From NCBI GenBank assembly GCA_046052145.1, contig JBJOMW010000009.1, positions 62,001 through 126,000 on the forward strand: a stretch of 64,000 nt of DNA, in the 5' to 3' direction. This stretch comes from Falsiroseomonas sp046052145 (GTDB taxonomy: Bacteria > Pseudomonadota > Alphaproteobacteria > Acetobacterales > Acetobacteraceae). The position numbers were made by a program, and so were the translations under genes. Shown piece by piece: positions 31,935 through 41,253 of the stretch (position 1 is its first letter; every line of letters starts with the position of its first letter). The notes beneath the pieces were generated by a model, which was not told the DNA's origin, searched no databases, and saw only the letters and a program-made list of their open reading frames with translations.

Positions 31935-33332
31935 TCAGACCACAGCGATGCTCTCGCGCCGCAGCTGCACGGTCAGCGCGTCGAGTGCGCGGCCCGTCCG
32001 CTCCACCATCGCGTCGATCTCGGCTTCCGTCATGATCAGCGGGGGCGAGAAGGCGATGGTGTCGTTTGCCAGGCCGCGCAGGATCACGCCCTCCGCCTCA
32101 CCCAGCTTGGTCAGCCGCGCGCCGAGCTTCAGCGATGGGTCGAAGTTCTTGTGGGTGGCCTTGTCGGCCACCAGCTCGATCGCGCCGACCATGCCGATGC
32201 CGCGCACCTCGCCGACCAGCGGGTGGTCCGCGAAGCGCTCGCGCAGCTTCTTCTGCATGTGCGGGCCGGTCTTCCGCACATGGCCGACGATGTCCATCTC
32301 GTCATAGATCTTCAGCGTCTCCAGCGCGACCGCGGCGGCGACCGGGTGGCCGGAATAGGTGAAGCCATGGCCCCAGGTGCCGATGGTCTGGCTGCCATCG
32401 GCCAGCGCCTGGAAGACGCGGTCGTTGATGATGATCGCGGAGATCGGCAGGAAGGAGGCCGAGAGCGCCTTCGCGCAGGTGATGATGTCCGGCGTGATGG
32501 AATAGGTCTGGCAGCCCCAGTAATTGCCGGTGCGCCCGAAGCCGCAGATCACCTCATCGGCCACGAACATCACGTCGTACTTCCGCAGCACCGCCTGGAT
32601 CTTCTCGAAATAGGTCGCCGGCGGGATCATCACGCCGCCCGCGCCCATCGCCGGTTCGGCGAAGAAGGCGGCCACCGTCTCCGGCCCCTCGCGCAGGATC
32701 ACCTGCTCCAGTTCTTCCGCCAGCCGCGTCGCGAAATCCTCCTCGGATTCGCCCGCATGGGCGCCGTGGTAGTGGTGCGGCGTCGAGACATGGATGAAGC
32801 GATCCGACAGCGGCAGATCGAACATCTTGTGGTTCGCCGGCAGACCGGTGAGCGACCCGCTGGCGATGGTGATCCCGTGATAGGCCTTGAGCCGGCTGAT
32901 GATCTTCTTCTTCTCCGGCCGGCCGAGCGCGTTGTTCACGTACCAGACCATCTTGATGGCCGTGTCGTTCGCCTCGGACCCTGAATTCGCGTAGAACACC
33001 TTGCTCATCGGGCAGGGGGCGCGCTCGATCAGCATCTCGCTGAGGTCGATCAGCGGCTCGTGCGATTTGGCGGTGAAGGCGTGGTAGAAGGGCAGCTTCA
33101 GCATCTGCTGATGCGCGGCTTCCGCCAGGCGCTTGTTGTCGAAGCCGAGCGAGGCGCACCACAGCCCGGCGACGGCCTCGATGTAGTCCTTGCCCTGGTC
33201 GTCGAAGACGCGCACGCCCTCGCCGCGGGTGATCACCAGCGGGCCGTTCTTCGCATGCGCCCGATGGTCCGTGTAGGGATGCAGGACATTGGCGATGTCG
33301 CGCATCGCGTTCGAATTGCGGGGCGGGGTCAT
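31935..33332 (-). CDS. class III (omega) aminotransferase
   Basis: A 465-residue PLP enzyme moving an amino group from amines or omega-amino acids to pyruvate or another oxo-acid. The Schiff-base lysine is K288 (ITCAKALSASFLPIS), with the PLP-N1 aspartate D259 (FVADEVICGFGRTG) and the phosphate-binding ANSGSEANDTA segment. The N-terminal MRDIANVLHPYTDH resembles omega-amino acid:pyruvate and putrescine-type transaminases. A good ribosome site (AGGAAGAG) precedes the ATG. It is divergent to the molybdoenzyme gene with a 137-base gap. Amine substrate unknown. Confidence 0.9.
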   Translation of the reverse strand: MTPPRNSNAMRDIANVLHPYTDHRAHAKNGPLVITRGEGVRVFDDQGKDYIEAVAGLWCASLGFDNKRLAEAAHQQMLKLPFYHAFTAKSHEPLIDLSEMLIERAPCPMSKVFYANSGSEANDTAIKMVWYVNNALGRPEKKKIISRLKAYHGITIASGSLTGLPANHKMFDLPLSDRFIHVSTPHHYHGAHAGESEEDFATRLAEELEQVILREGPETVAAFFAEPAMGAGGVMIPPATYFEKIQAVLRKYDVMFVADEVICGFGRTGNYWGCQTYSITPDIITCAKALSASFLPISAIIINDRVFQALADGSQTIGTWGHGFTYSGHPVAAAVALETLKIYDEMDIVGHVRKTGPHMQKKLRERFADHPLVGEVRGIGMVGAIELVADKATHKNFDPSLKLGARLTKLGEAEGVILRGLANDTIAFSPPLIMTEAEIDAMVERTGRALDALTVQLRRESIAVV

Positions 33333-33469
33333 GCTGGCTCTTCCTCGGCGGCTCCTCAGGGGATGCTAGAACGCTCCGTGCCCGCCGTCATCCGCCCTGA
33401 CGGCACGGCACGCCCCTCGGTTGCGGGCGGGCCTAACGAAGGCCAGATTGGCGGCGGAGGAAGACCCCG

Positions 33470-35776
33470 ATGACCGAGATCAAGCCGCATGGCTCCCATT
33501 TCGGCGCCTTCGAGGCGGTGGTCGAAGGCGGCCGGCTGGTCGCCGCGCGACCCTTCGCCCGAGACCCCTTCCCGGGCTCGCTGCTGGAGAGCATCCCCGA
33601 TGCGGTGCACAGCACCGCGCGCGTGGACCGGCCCTATGTCCGCGAAGGCTGGCTCAAGGGCGGGCGCCGCGGCAGCGCTCGGGGCGGCGATGCCTTCGTC
33701 CCCGTCTCCTGGGACCAGGCGATCCGGCTGGTGGCGGAGGAAACCGCGCGGGTGCGCGCGGAGCACGGCCACGCCTCGATCCTCGGCGGGTCCTATGGCT
33801 GGTCCTCGGCCGGGCGGTATCACCACGCGCGCACGCAGCTGCATCGCTTCCTCGGCCTCGGCGGCGGCTTCACGGCGCAGGTGACGAATTACTCCTACGG
33901 CGCCGGCATGACGCTGATGCCGCATATCCTCGGCACCAATGAGGTGATCCAGGGCCCGGTGACCGATTGGGCGGCGATCCGGCAGAACGCGAAGCTCATG
34001 CTCTGCTTCGGCGGCCTGCCGCTGAAGAATGGCCTCGTCACCTCGGGCGGCGCGGGCGCGCATGAATATGTGCCGCTGATGAAGGCGGCCGCCGAGGCGG
34101 GGCTACGCTTCGTCAACATCTCTCCCTTCCGCGGCGACGTCGCCGATTTCATGGGCGCGGAGTGGATCCCGATCCGCCCCAACTCCGATGCCGCGATGAT
34201 CCTGGCCATGGCGCAAGTGATCCTGGACGCGGGGAAGGAAGACCGCGACTTCCTCGCCCGCTGCGCCACCGGCTTCGACCGCTTCGCGCCTTATGTGCGC
34301 GGCGAGACGGATGGCGTGCCGAAGACCCCCGAATGGGCGGAGGCGCTGACCGATGTGCCCGCCGCCACCATCCGCCGCTTGGCGCTGGAAGCGGCCGGCA
34401 ACCCCACCATGCTCACCGCCACCTGGTCCATCCAGCGCGCCGAGCATGGCGAGCAGCCCTGGTGGGCGCTGGTGGCGCTGGCCGCCATGCTCGGCACCAT
34501 CGGCAAGCCGGGGCAGGGGGTCGCCTTCGGCTATGGCTCGATGAACGGCATGGGCACGCCGCGGGTCGAGGTGCCGAGCGTCGGCGGTGTTTCGGTGAAG
34601 AACCCCTGCGGCGCCTATATCCCCGTCAGCCGCATCACTGAGCTGCTGGAACGCCCTGGCGAGATCCTGCAGTACAATGGTCGCGATCTGCGCCTGCCCG
34701 ACACCCGCATGATCTGGTGGGCTGGCGGCAATCCCTTCCATCACCATCAGGATCTCGGCCGGCTGCTGCGTGGCTGGAACCGGGCGGACACCATCGTGGT
34801 GTCGGAGCCCTGGTGGACTTCGGTCGCGCGCCACGCCGACATCGTGTTGCCCGCGACGACGACGCTCGAGCGCAACGACATCGCCAGCGGATCGCGCGAT
34901 CGCTTCGTGCGCGCCATGCACCAGGCGATCGCCCCGGTCGCGCAGGCGCGCAACGACGCCGACATCTTCGCCGACCTTGCCGATGCGCTGGGCTATCGCG
35001 CCGCCTTCACCGAGCAGCGCGACGAGATGGCCTGGCTGCAGCATCTGTATGGCCGCTGGCGCCGCGCCTGCGCCGTGCAGGAGATCGAGGTGCCCGACTT
35101 TGCCACCTTCTGGGCGCAGGGCTTCGCCGAGGTGCCCGCCCCGCGCGAGCCCTTCACCCAATTTGCCGAGTTCCGCGCGGACCCGGCAGCGCATCCGCTG
35201 AACACGCCCTCGGGCAAGGTCGAGATCTTCTCCGAAACCATCGCCTCCTTCGGCTATGAGGAGACGCCCGGCCACCCGGTCTGGCGCGAGCCGACGGAAT
35301 GGCTCGGCGCCGATCTCGCGCGCCGCTTTCCGCTGCACCTTTTGTCCTTCCAGCCGGCGACACGGCTCCACGGCCAGCTCGATGTCGGGCGCGTCGCGGC
35401 GGCGGCGCGCATCGCGGGGCGGGAGCCGATCCTGATGCACCCCGAAGATGCCGCGCGGCGCGGCCTCTCGGACGGGCAGGTGGTGCGCGTTTTCAACGAA
35501 CGCGGCGTCGTCGCTGCGGGCCTTCGTGTGACGGAGGAGATCCGCCCAGGCGTCGTCGCCATGGCGACCGGCGCGTGGTGGAACCCCGCGCGCGCCGGCG
35601 CGACCGACGCGCCCTGCCTGCATGGCAACGCCAATGTGCTGACGCAGGATGTGCCGACCTCGCGCCTCGGTCAGGGCTCCGCGGCGCAATCCTGCCTGGT
35701 TGAGATCGAGCCCTGGCCCGGCGAGGCGCCGCCCATCACCGTGCACGCCCCGCCGCCGGTCGCGGAGGCCGGATGA
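33470..35776 (+). CDS. molybdopterin-dependent S/N-oxide reductase (BisC/TorA-like), cytoplasmic
   Basis: A 768-residue bis-MGD molybdoenzyme of the DMSO-reductase family. It begins directly with the mature sequence: there is no Tat signal and no N-terminal FeS cysteine motif, as in cytoplasmic biotin sulfoxide reductase BisC. The segment ILGGSYGWSSAGRYHHA (residues about 104-120) contains the Mo-ligand serine region. Other family landmarks are FVPVSWDQAIRLVAEE, SIQRAEHGEQPWWA, WWAGGNPFHHHQD, and the C-terminal cofactor-binding MATGAWWNP. It probably repairs oxidised biotin or methionine sulfoxide, or reduces an N-oxide. GGAGGAAG supports the start. Its end overlaps the next gene by four bases. 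Confidence 0.9.
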   Translation: MTEIKPHGSHFGAFEAVVEGGRLVAARPFARDPFPGSLLESIPDAVHSTARVDRPYVREGWLKGGRRGSARGGDAFVPVSWDQAIRLVAEETARVRAEHGHASILGGSYGWSSAGRYHHARTQLHRFLGLGGGFTAQVTNYSYGAGMTLMPHILGTNEVIQGPVTDWAAIRQNAKLMLCFGGLPLKNGLVTSGGAGAHEYVPLMKAAAEAGLRFVNISPFRGDVADFMGAEWIPIRPNSDAAMILAMAQVILDAGKEDRDFLARCATGFDRFAPYVRGETDGVPKTPEWAEALTDVPAATIRRLALEAAGNPTMLTATWSIQRAEHGEQPWWALVALAAMLGTIGKPGQGVAFGYGSMNGMGTPRVEVPSVGGVSVKNPCGAYIPVSRITELLERPGEILQYNGRDLRLPDTRMIWWAGGNPFHHHQDLGRLLRGWNRADTIVVSEPWWTSVARHADIVLPATTTLERNDIASGSRDRFVRAMHQAIAPVAQARNDADIFADLADALGYRAAFTEQRDEMAWLQHLYGRWRRACAVQEIEVPDFATFWAQGFAEVPAPREPFTQFAEFRADPAAHPLNTPSGKVEIFSETIASFGYEETPGHPVWREPTEWLGADLARRFPLHLLSFQPATRLHGQLDVGRVAAAARIAGREPILMHPEDAARRGLSDGQVVRVFNERGVVAAGLRVTEEIRPGVVAMATGAWWNPARAGATDAPCLHGNANVLTQDVPTSRLGQGSAAQSCLVEIEPWPGEAPPITVHAPPPVAEAG

Positions 35777-37371
35777 TCGCCCGCCGCGGCCTGCTTGCGG
35801 GTGTCGCGGCGTTCTCCGCCGCGCCGGCGGCCGCGCAATTGCCGCCCCCGGTGCCGCGCGCTGGATCGGCACCTGCGCCTGCGCCGGCGACACCCGGACC
35901 GCTCGCGGTGCGGCCCGATGATTGGGTGGCGCCAGGCCATGCGCGGCAATTGCTGATCCGCTGGGGCGATCGCGTCAGCTTCGACGCGCCCGCCTGGGAC
36001 CCACGCAACCCGACCGCAGAGGCCGCGGCCGCGCAGTTTGGCTGGGACGGACGCCTCGCGGGCCTCGCCGTGCCGCCGCTGGCCACCGATGGCATTCCGC
36101 GCCTGGTGCTCGCTGTCGTGCATCCGCATGTGGACCCAGCCATGGCCTGGCCGGGGGGACGCGACCGGCCCGAGGTCGCCGCCGCCATGCAGGGTGCCTC
36201 GCTGCTCAACCTTGAGCGGACCTCCTCTGGCTGGGTCGTGGTGGATGGCGGCTTTCAGAGCCGGCGGCTGGGCGCCGACACCGTCTGCCGCTGGACCGGC
36301 CCGGCCGCTTCCGCGCCGGCCGTGCAGGGCGTGCTGGGGCCGGAGGGCGGCACGGCCACCCCCTGGGGCAGCCTGCTGCTGGCCGAGGGCGATCCGGCCA
36401 GCTGGCTCGCGCGACTCGCACCGCATGACCTGCGTTGGAGCGATGCACGCCGCTGGGGCTGGGTGGTCGAGCTCGATCCCTTCGACCCGCAGAGCGTGCC
36501 GGCCAAGCGCAGCGCGCTCGGCCGCATCGGCGCGGTCGCGCTGGCTGCTGGCGTGACGGCGGATGGGCACGCGGCGGTGTTCATGGCCGATGGGCGCGCC
36601 ATGGGCTTCCTCTACCGCTTCCTCTCGGCGCGGCCGGCGACGGAGCCGGATGCACTCGATGCCGGCACGCTTTATGTCGCGCAGGCCGAAGGCGAGGCGC
36701 TGCGCTGGATCGCGCTGCCCGCTTCGGCGGCCGGCGATCCTGCCGCGGCGGCCGGGCAGGCTGGGGGGACGCGCTTCGATATGCCCTCTGCCCTCGCGCT
36801 CGATCCGCGAGGTGGGCGGCTGCTGCTGGCCTGCCGTGCGGGCACTGCGCGCAGTGCCGCGGAGGCGGAGCAGCTGAACCCCCGCATGGGTCCGCATCCA
36901 GGCCATGTCATCGAATTGCGCGGCGACCTGGCCGCGCCGCGCATGGAGGCGCGGCCGCTGTTCCTGGCCGGCGACGCCGCCGAGGGCGGGCGCTATGGCG
37001 CCGGGATGCCGCCGGCGGTGCCGCGCTATCCGGCGACGCTTGCGGTGGATGGAAACGGGCGGCTTTGGGTCGGCACGGATCGCGGCAGTCGTCCCGGCGC
37101 GGCGGATGCCGTCTTCCTCGTCCCGCTCGACGGGCCACGGCGCGGCGAGCCGCAACTGGCCTATGTCGCGCCGCGCGGCGCGGGCATCGGCGGCGCGATG
37201 ACGACGCCGGAGACGGATGCGGCGCTGGTGTTGGTCCGCACACCTGGCGCCGAGCCCGGGGCGAGCTTCGATCGCCCGGCGACGCGCTGGCCGGGCTTCG
37301 AGGCCCGGACGCCGCCGCGCACATCGCTTGTGGCCTTGGCGCGGCAGGGCGGCGGCGCGGTCTTCAGCTGA
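35773..37371 (+). CDS. short PhoX-like (DUF839) protein with signal peptide
   Basis: A 532-residue exported protein related to PhoX-type alkaline phosphatases, which use Ca2+ and Fe. The N-terminus MIARRGLLAGVAAFSAAPAAAQ is a Tat-type signal (RRGLLAG). PhoX-like pieces include RRWGWVVELDPFDPQSVPAKRSALGRIG, FLYRFLSA, TLYVAQ and LWVGTDRG. It is about 150 residues shorter than the PhoX at 49681-51735 and has diverged, notably lacking the N-terminal LAINHEY and CAHG segments, so phosphatase activity is doubtful. The ATG overlaps the stop of the molybdoenzyme gene. Confidence 0.78.
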   Translation: MIARRGLLAGVAAFSAAPAAAQLPPPVPRAGSAPAPAPATPGPLAVRPDDWVAPGHARQLLIRWGDRVSFDAPAWDPRNPTAEAAAAQFGWDGRLAGLAVPPLATDGIPRLVLAVVHPHVDPAMAWPGGRDRPEVAAAMQGASLLNLERTSSGWVVVDGGFQSRRLGADTVCRWTGPAASAPAVQGVLGPEGGTATPWGSLLLAEGDPASWLARLAPHDLRWSDARRWGWVVELDPFDPQSVPAKRSALGRIGAVALAAGVTADGHAAVFMADGRAMGFLYRFLSARPATEPDALDAGTLYVAQAEGEALRWIALPASAAGDPAAAAGQAGGTRFDMPSALALDPRGGRLLLACRAGTARSAAEAEQLNPRMGPHPGHVIELRGDLAAPRMEARPLFLAGDAAEGGRYGAGMPPAVPRYPATLAVDGNGRLWVGTDRGSRPGAADAVFLVPLDGPRRGEPQLAYVAPRGAGIGGAMTTPETDAALVLVRTPGAEPGASFDRPATRWPGFEARTPPRTSLVALARQGGGAVFS

Positions 37372-37391
37372 ACGGCGCCCTCATACCAAGC

Positions 37392-37503
37392 GCACGAAGG
37401 TTTCACCTTCGTGCCCCTCAAACGCCGGGCGCCGCGCATCCGCGCGGCTTGGCTTCGCGGCATAAGCCGCGGGCCGCATTCGCGGCCTCGGCCCTTCGGG
37501 CCG
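37392..37503. repeat. run of four consecutive hairpins
   Basis: Four perfect inverted repeats follow the short PhoX-like gene. They are GCACGAAGG/CCTTCGTGC (37392-37414, 9-bp stem), GCGGCTT/AAGCCGC (37444-37470), GGCCGC/GCGGCC (37472-37487) and CGGCCC/GGGCCG (37489-37503). This gap of 244 bases has no gene. The first hairpin may terminate the PhoX-like transcript. The cluster could be a palindromic repeat element or a structured RNA. Confidence 0.55.
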
Positions 37504-37580
37504 CAGGTCAAACCTTAATTGGGCGGGTATCAAACGAAAAGCGGCGTGACCCTTCCAGGCCACGCCGCAGTTAGGCGCAA

Positions 37581-37607
37581 AACGGGAAGGGCAATGCCCT
37601 TCCCGTT
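37581..37607 (-). terminator. intrinsic terminator of the amino-acid ABC binding-protein gene
   Basis: On the minus strand AACGGGAAGGGC and GCCCTTCCCGTT form a perfect 12-bp stem with an ATT loop, followed by TT and GCGCC. It starts nine bases after the stop codon. Another hairpin, GCGGCGTG/CACGCCGC (37542-37569), follows. Confidence 0.75.
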
Positions 37608-37615
37608 CGTCCTGT

Positions 37616-38635
37616 TCAGCGCATCGGGGGCGCGTACTGCAGCCCGCCGTTGTTCCAGAGGTTGTTCGGGCCGCGCGGGAAGCCGATCGGGGTCATGTTG
37701 CGCTCCCAGATCTCGCCGTAGTTGCCCACCGCCTTGATGATATTGACCGCCCAGTTGTTCTCAAGCCCCATCATGCGGCCGAGGTCGCCCGTGCGGCCCA
37801 TGAAGCGCTGCACGTCGGGGTTGGTGCTGTTGGCGAAGCTGTCCACATTCGCCTGCGTGATGCCGAGCTCCTCGGCGGTCAGCAGCGCGTAATGCGTCCA
37901 GCGCACGATGTCGAAGAAGCGCGGATCGCCCTTGCGAACCACCGGGCCGAGCGGCTCCTTCGAGATGATCTCGGGCAGCAGCAGGTAGCGGTTGGCGTTG
38001 GCGCCCTGCGCCGCGGCGAAGGAGGCCAGCGAGGAGGCGTCCGTCGTGTAGGCGTCGCAGCGGCGGTTGATGAAGGCGGTGCGGATTTCCTCGATGTTCT
38101 CGATCACCACCGGGGTGAAGCGCAGACGGTTGGCGCGGAAATAATCCGTCATGTTCAGCTCGGTCGTGGTGCCGGGCTGCACGCAGACGGTCGCGCCGTC
38201 GAGCTGGCGGGCCGAGGTCACGCCGCTGTCGCGGTGCACCATGAAGCCCTGGCCGTCATGGACATTGATGCCGGCGAATTGCAGGCCGAGCGAGGCCTCG
38301 CGCGACAGCGTCCAGGTCGTGGTGCGCGACAGCATGTCGATCTCGCCCGACTGCAGCATGGTGAAGCGCTGCTGCGTCGAGGAGGGCACTAGGCGCAGGC
38401 GGTTGCCGTCGCCGAAGATCGCCGCCGTGACGGCGCGGCAGTAATCGACGTCGAGGCCGCGCCAATTGCCCTGGCTGTCCGGCAGCGAGAAGCCGACGGT
38501 GGACGGCGAGACCGAGCAGATCAGCTGGCCGCGCTGGCGGATTGCGCCCACCGTGTCGGCGGCGGGCTGCGCGAAGGCCGGCGCACCCATCATCAGCGCG
38601 GCGCCCAGCGCGACCGCGGTACGGAACATCTTCAT
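37616..38635 (-). CDS. amino-acid ABC transporter substrate-binding protein (AapJ-like)
   Basis: A 339-residue periplasmic binding protein of family 3, close to the general L-amino-acid receptor AapJ. The signal peptide is MKMFRTAVALGAALMMGAPAFAQ. Family features are IRQRGQLICSVSPS, GLDVDYCRAVTAAIFGD, FTMLQSGEIDMLSRTTTWT and the C-terminal GFPRGPNNLWNNGGLQYAPPM. The ATG at 38635 was chosen since it starts the signal peptide and has GGGAGAG upstream. No aapQMP permease or ATPase genes adjoin it, so it works with components elsewhere. The 298-base divergent gap to nhaA should hold both promoters. Confidence 0.9.
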   Translation of the reverse strand: MKMFRTAVALGAALMMGAPAFAQPAADTVGAIRQRGQLICSVSPSTVGFSLPDSQGNWRGLDVDYCRAVTAAIFGDGNRLRLVPSSTQQRFTMLQSGEIDMLSRTTTWTLSREASLGLQFAGINVHDGQGFMVHRDSGVTSARQLDGATVCVQPGTTTELNMTDYFRANRLRFTPVVIENIEEIRTAFINRRCDAYTTDASSLASFAAAQGANANRYLLLPEIISKEPLGPVVRKGDPRFFDIVRWTHYALLTAEELGITQANVDSFANSTNPDVQRFMGRTGDLGRMMGLENNWAVNIIKAVGNYGEIWERNMTPIGFPRGPNNLWNNGGLQYAPPMR

Positions 38636-38933
38636 GCGTAGGTCTCTCCCTGCGGATTCGGGCGGGCAAACTGGCCCGCATCCAACGCAACTTTTCGGCG
38701 GGGGGGCACAGGACGGCAAGTGACAGCCAGTTCACGTAAGGTGCATGGCGCCGCATGGTTTCGACCGGCCGCAAGCTGCCCTGTACGGACAATAAATGAC
38801 ATGGCATTCATCTTAATCGGGGCTGGCCGAGGCGCCACCTGTGCGTCGCAGGCAGGGCAGCGCCGACCCGGATCGTCGTCATGGCTGCGCGGCCGACCCC
38901 CGCTTCGCTCGTCTTCCTGTAGAATGGGCCACC

Positions 38934-40115
38934 ATGTCCAACCCTGCCGACGGCAAATCGACGGATATCGCGGCGAGCCTTGCGCTGCTCGGCGCCACCG
39001 TCCTTGCGCTGGTGCTGGCCAATAGCGGGCTCGCCGGCGCCTACAAGGCGGTGCTCGCCACCGAGATCCGCCTCGGCGTCGGCGGTTGGGAATTGGCCGA
39101 CCAGGTGAAGGGCTGGATCAAGAACGCGCTGATGGCGGTGTTCTTTCTCTATGTCGGGCTGGAGATCAAATACGAGTTCCGCGATGGCGCCTTGTCCGAT
39201 CCGCGCCGTGCGGCGCTGCCCTTCGCGGGCGCGGCGGGCGGCATGGCGGCGCCCGCGGCGATCTACCTGGCGATGGTGGGCGGCGATCCGGTGCTGGCCA
39301 GCGGCTGGGCGATTCCCTCGGCGACCGATATCGCCTTCGCCGTCGGCATCGTCGGCTTGCTCGGCGCGCGCGTGCCGGTGACGCTGAAGGCCTTCCTGCT
39401 GGCGGTCGCGGTGATCGACGATATCGGCGCGATCCTGATCATCGCTGTCTTCTACACGGCGGAGGTCCACCCTTGGGCCTTGGGTGGCGCGGCCGCGACG
39501 GCGGCGCTGCTGCTGGCGCTGAACCTGGCCGGAGTCCGCCGGCTTGCGCCCTACATGCTGGTCGGGCTGGTGCTGTGGCTGTTCTTCATGAAAAGCGGCG
39601 TGAGCGCCACGCTGGCCGGCGTGCTGCTGGCCTTCTTCATCCCGCTGCGCGCGGCCGATGCGGAGGGCCACAGCCCGCTGCACCTGCTGATGGCGAAGCT
39701 GAAGGCCAGCGTGTTGTTTGTCATCATGCCCGTCTTCGCGCTTGCCAATGCCGGTGTGCCGCTCGGCGGCCTTGGGCTTGAAGCGCTCGCGCATCCGGTG
39801 ACGGCGGGCATCGCGCTCGGCCTGTTCATCGGCAAGCCGGTGGGCATCCTGGCCTGCGTCTGGCTGGCGACACGGCTCGGCGTGGCGCGGCTGCCGGAGG
39901 GCGCGGATTGGCTTGGCCTGCTCGGCGTCGCCTGGCTCGCCGGCATCGGCTTCACCATGAGCCTGTTCATCGGCGTCCTCGCCTTCGAGACGGCAGGACT
40001 GATGGACCAGGTGCGGCTTGGCGTGTTGGCAGGCTCGACGCTCGCGGCGCTGGCAGGCGCCGGCGTGATCATGGCGGCCGCGGCGAGGCCGCTGTCGCAA
40101 TCCCCGCTGCGGTGA
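38934..40115 (+). CDS. nhaA: Na+/H+ antiporter NhaA
   Basis: A 393-residue inner-membrane antiporter exchanging two protons for one sodium ion, with about 12 hydrophobic segments. The essential aspartates are D132 (SATDIAFAVGI), D162 and D163 (AVIDDIGAI), equivalent to D133, D163 and D164 of E. coli NhaA. FFLYVGLEIKYEF and GIGFTMSLFIG are also conserved. ATG 38934 begins the usual short cytoplasmic N-terminus; an earlier in-frame start adds 31 hydrophilic residues and is unlikely. Confidence 0.95.
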   Translation: MSNPADGKSTDIAASLALLGATVLALVLANSGLAGAYKAVLATEIRLGVGGWELADQVKGWIKNALMAVFFLYVGLEIKYEFRDGALSDPRRAALPFAGAAGGMAAPAAIYLAMVGGDPVLASGWAIPSATDIAFAVGIVGLLGARVPVTLKAFLLAVAVIDDIGAILIIAVFYTAEVHPWALGGAAATAALLLALNLAGVRRLAPYMLVGLVLWLFFMKSGVSATLAGVLLAFFIPLRAADAEGHSPLHLLMAKLKASVLFVIMPVFALANAGVPLGGLGLEALAHPVTAGIALGLFIGKPVGILACVWLATRLGVARLPEGADWLGLLGVAWLAGIGFTMSLFIGVLAFETAGLMDQVRLGVLAGSTLAALAGAGVIMAAAARPLSQSPLR

Positions 40116-40137
40116 CGTGCCGGCCTCGGGCTTGGCG

Positions 40138-40485
40138 CTATAGCGCCTTGGCCCAGGCGTCGGGGCTGAAGCCAACCAGCAGGCGGCCCTGCACATCCAG
40201 CACCGGCCGCTTCACCATGGAGGGCTGCGCGAGCATCAGCGCGATGGCCTTCGCGGCATCCAGGCCTTGCTTCTGCTCCTCCGGCAGCTTGCGGAAGGTG
40301 GTGCCGGCGCGGTTGAGCAGTGCCTCCCACCCCAGCTGCTGCACCCAGGCCTCCAGCATCCCGCGGTCGAGGCCGGCGGTCTTGTAGTCATGGAAGCGAT
40401 AGGCGACGCCGCGCGCATCGAGCCAGGCGAAGGCCTTCTTCATCGTGTCGCAGTTGCGGATGCCATGCAGGACGGGCTGGGCCAT
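40138..40485 (-). CDS. YffB/Spx-type ArsC-like protein
   Basis: A 115-residue thioredoxin-like protein of the ArsC/Spx/YffB family. The motif HGIRNCDTMKKAFAWLD contains a single active-site cysteine; FHDYKTAGLDRGMLEAW and PSMVKRPVLDVQGRLLVGF follow the YffB pattern. E. coli YffB is linked to glutathione-dependent thiol reduction, but arsenate reduction is not established for this branch. ATG 40485 is used; the frame extends upstream into poorly conserved sequence. Confidence 0.85.
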   Translation of the reverse strand: MAQPVLHGIRNCDTMKKAFAWLDARGVAYRFHDYKTAGLDRGMLEAWVQQLGWEALLNRAGTTFRKLPEEQKQGLDAAKAIALMLAQPSMVKRPVLDVQGRLLVGFSPDAWAKAL

Positions 40486-40669
40486 GGCCGGAGACTGCGC
40501 AGGCCTTGGGAGTCGGGCAAGCCCCACCCGGGCGGTGACGGCCCGCCGATCGGCTTGGGACAGCCGGCCAGCGGGCCAGGGCCCGGGCCCGATTCCTGAA
40601 CGCACGGACCTTGCGCGCGGGCTTGGCCTCGCTTAACCGCGGGCGTCACCCTTCCAGGACCGACCGACC

Positions 40670-41083
40670 ATGCCCGACGTGATCATCGATATCGCCGGCG
40701 AGACCTTCGAGGCCGTCTACGAGAGCAAGGACGCGCCGAAGACGGTCGCGCGCTTCCGCGACTTCATCCCCTACAGCAACCGCATCATCCATGTGCGCTG
40801 GTCTGGCGAGGCCTGCTGGATCCCCATGGGCGATTACGACCTCGGCCTGTCCTTCGAGAATGCGACCTCCCACCCGGCCCCGGGCCACGTCATCGTCTAT
40901 CCGGGCGGGGTCAGCGAGACCGAGATCCTGATCGCCTATGGCCCGACCTCCTTCGGCTCCAAGGCGGGGCCGCTGGCGGGGAACCACGTGCTGACGATCA
41001 CCGGCGGCCTCGATCGCCTGGCGGTGATCGGGCGGTCGGTGCTGTGGGACGGCGCGAAGCCGATCACCTTCCGGCCTGCGTGA
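40670..41083 (+). CDS. DUF3830 family (cyclophilin-like fold) protein
   Basis: A 137-residue cytoplasmic protein of the DUF3830 family, predicted to have a cyclophilin-like beta-barrel. Recognisable segments are IDIAGETFEAVYESKDAPKT, IHVRWSGEACWIPMG, SHPAPGHVIVYPGG and SETEILIAYG. Members often lie beside catabolic amidohydrolases or transporters, but here it is isolated. Enzymatic function is unknown. Confidence 0.8.
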   Translation: MPDVIIDIAGETFEAVYESKDAPKTVARFRDFIPYSNRIIHVRWSGEACWIPMGDYDLGLSFENATSHPAPGHVIVYPGGVSETEILIAYGPTSFGSKAGPLAGNHVLTITGGLDRLAVIGRSVLWDGAKPITFRPA

Positions 41084-41144
41084 CGGGGACGGGGGGCTCG
41101 ACTTGGTCGTGCCCCCAATCCTTGTCCGGGGTCCACGCAGCACG

Positions 41145-41237
41145 TCAGGCGTATTGAGCCTGCTCGACGAGCGCCCGTGGGGTCAGAATTCCAAGTGACG
41201 CCTGCGGTCGTTCCTCGTCGTGTCGCAGTTCCCGATT
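41145..41237 (-). pseudogene. eroded C-terminal end of an IS3-family transposase
   Basis: The last 30 codons of this minus-strand frame read NRELRHDEERPQASLGIL-TP and then RALVEQAQYA before a stop. This matches the C-terminal consensus of IS3-family OrfB integrases (DYNEERPHSSLGYLTPAEFA), including the RP..SLG.LTP core. Nothing else of the DDE domain remains upstream: the next bases belong to a methyltransferase gene. No terminal repeat was found. It is a relic of a past insertion or deletion at this junction. Confidence 0.65.
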
Positions 41238-41253
41238 GCGTGGATGGTGGATA

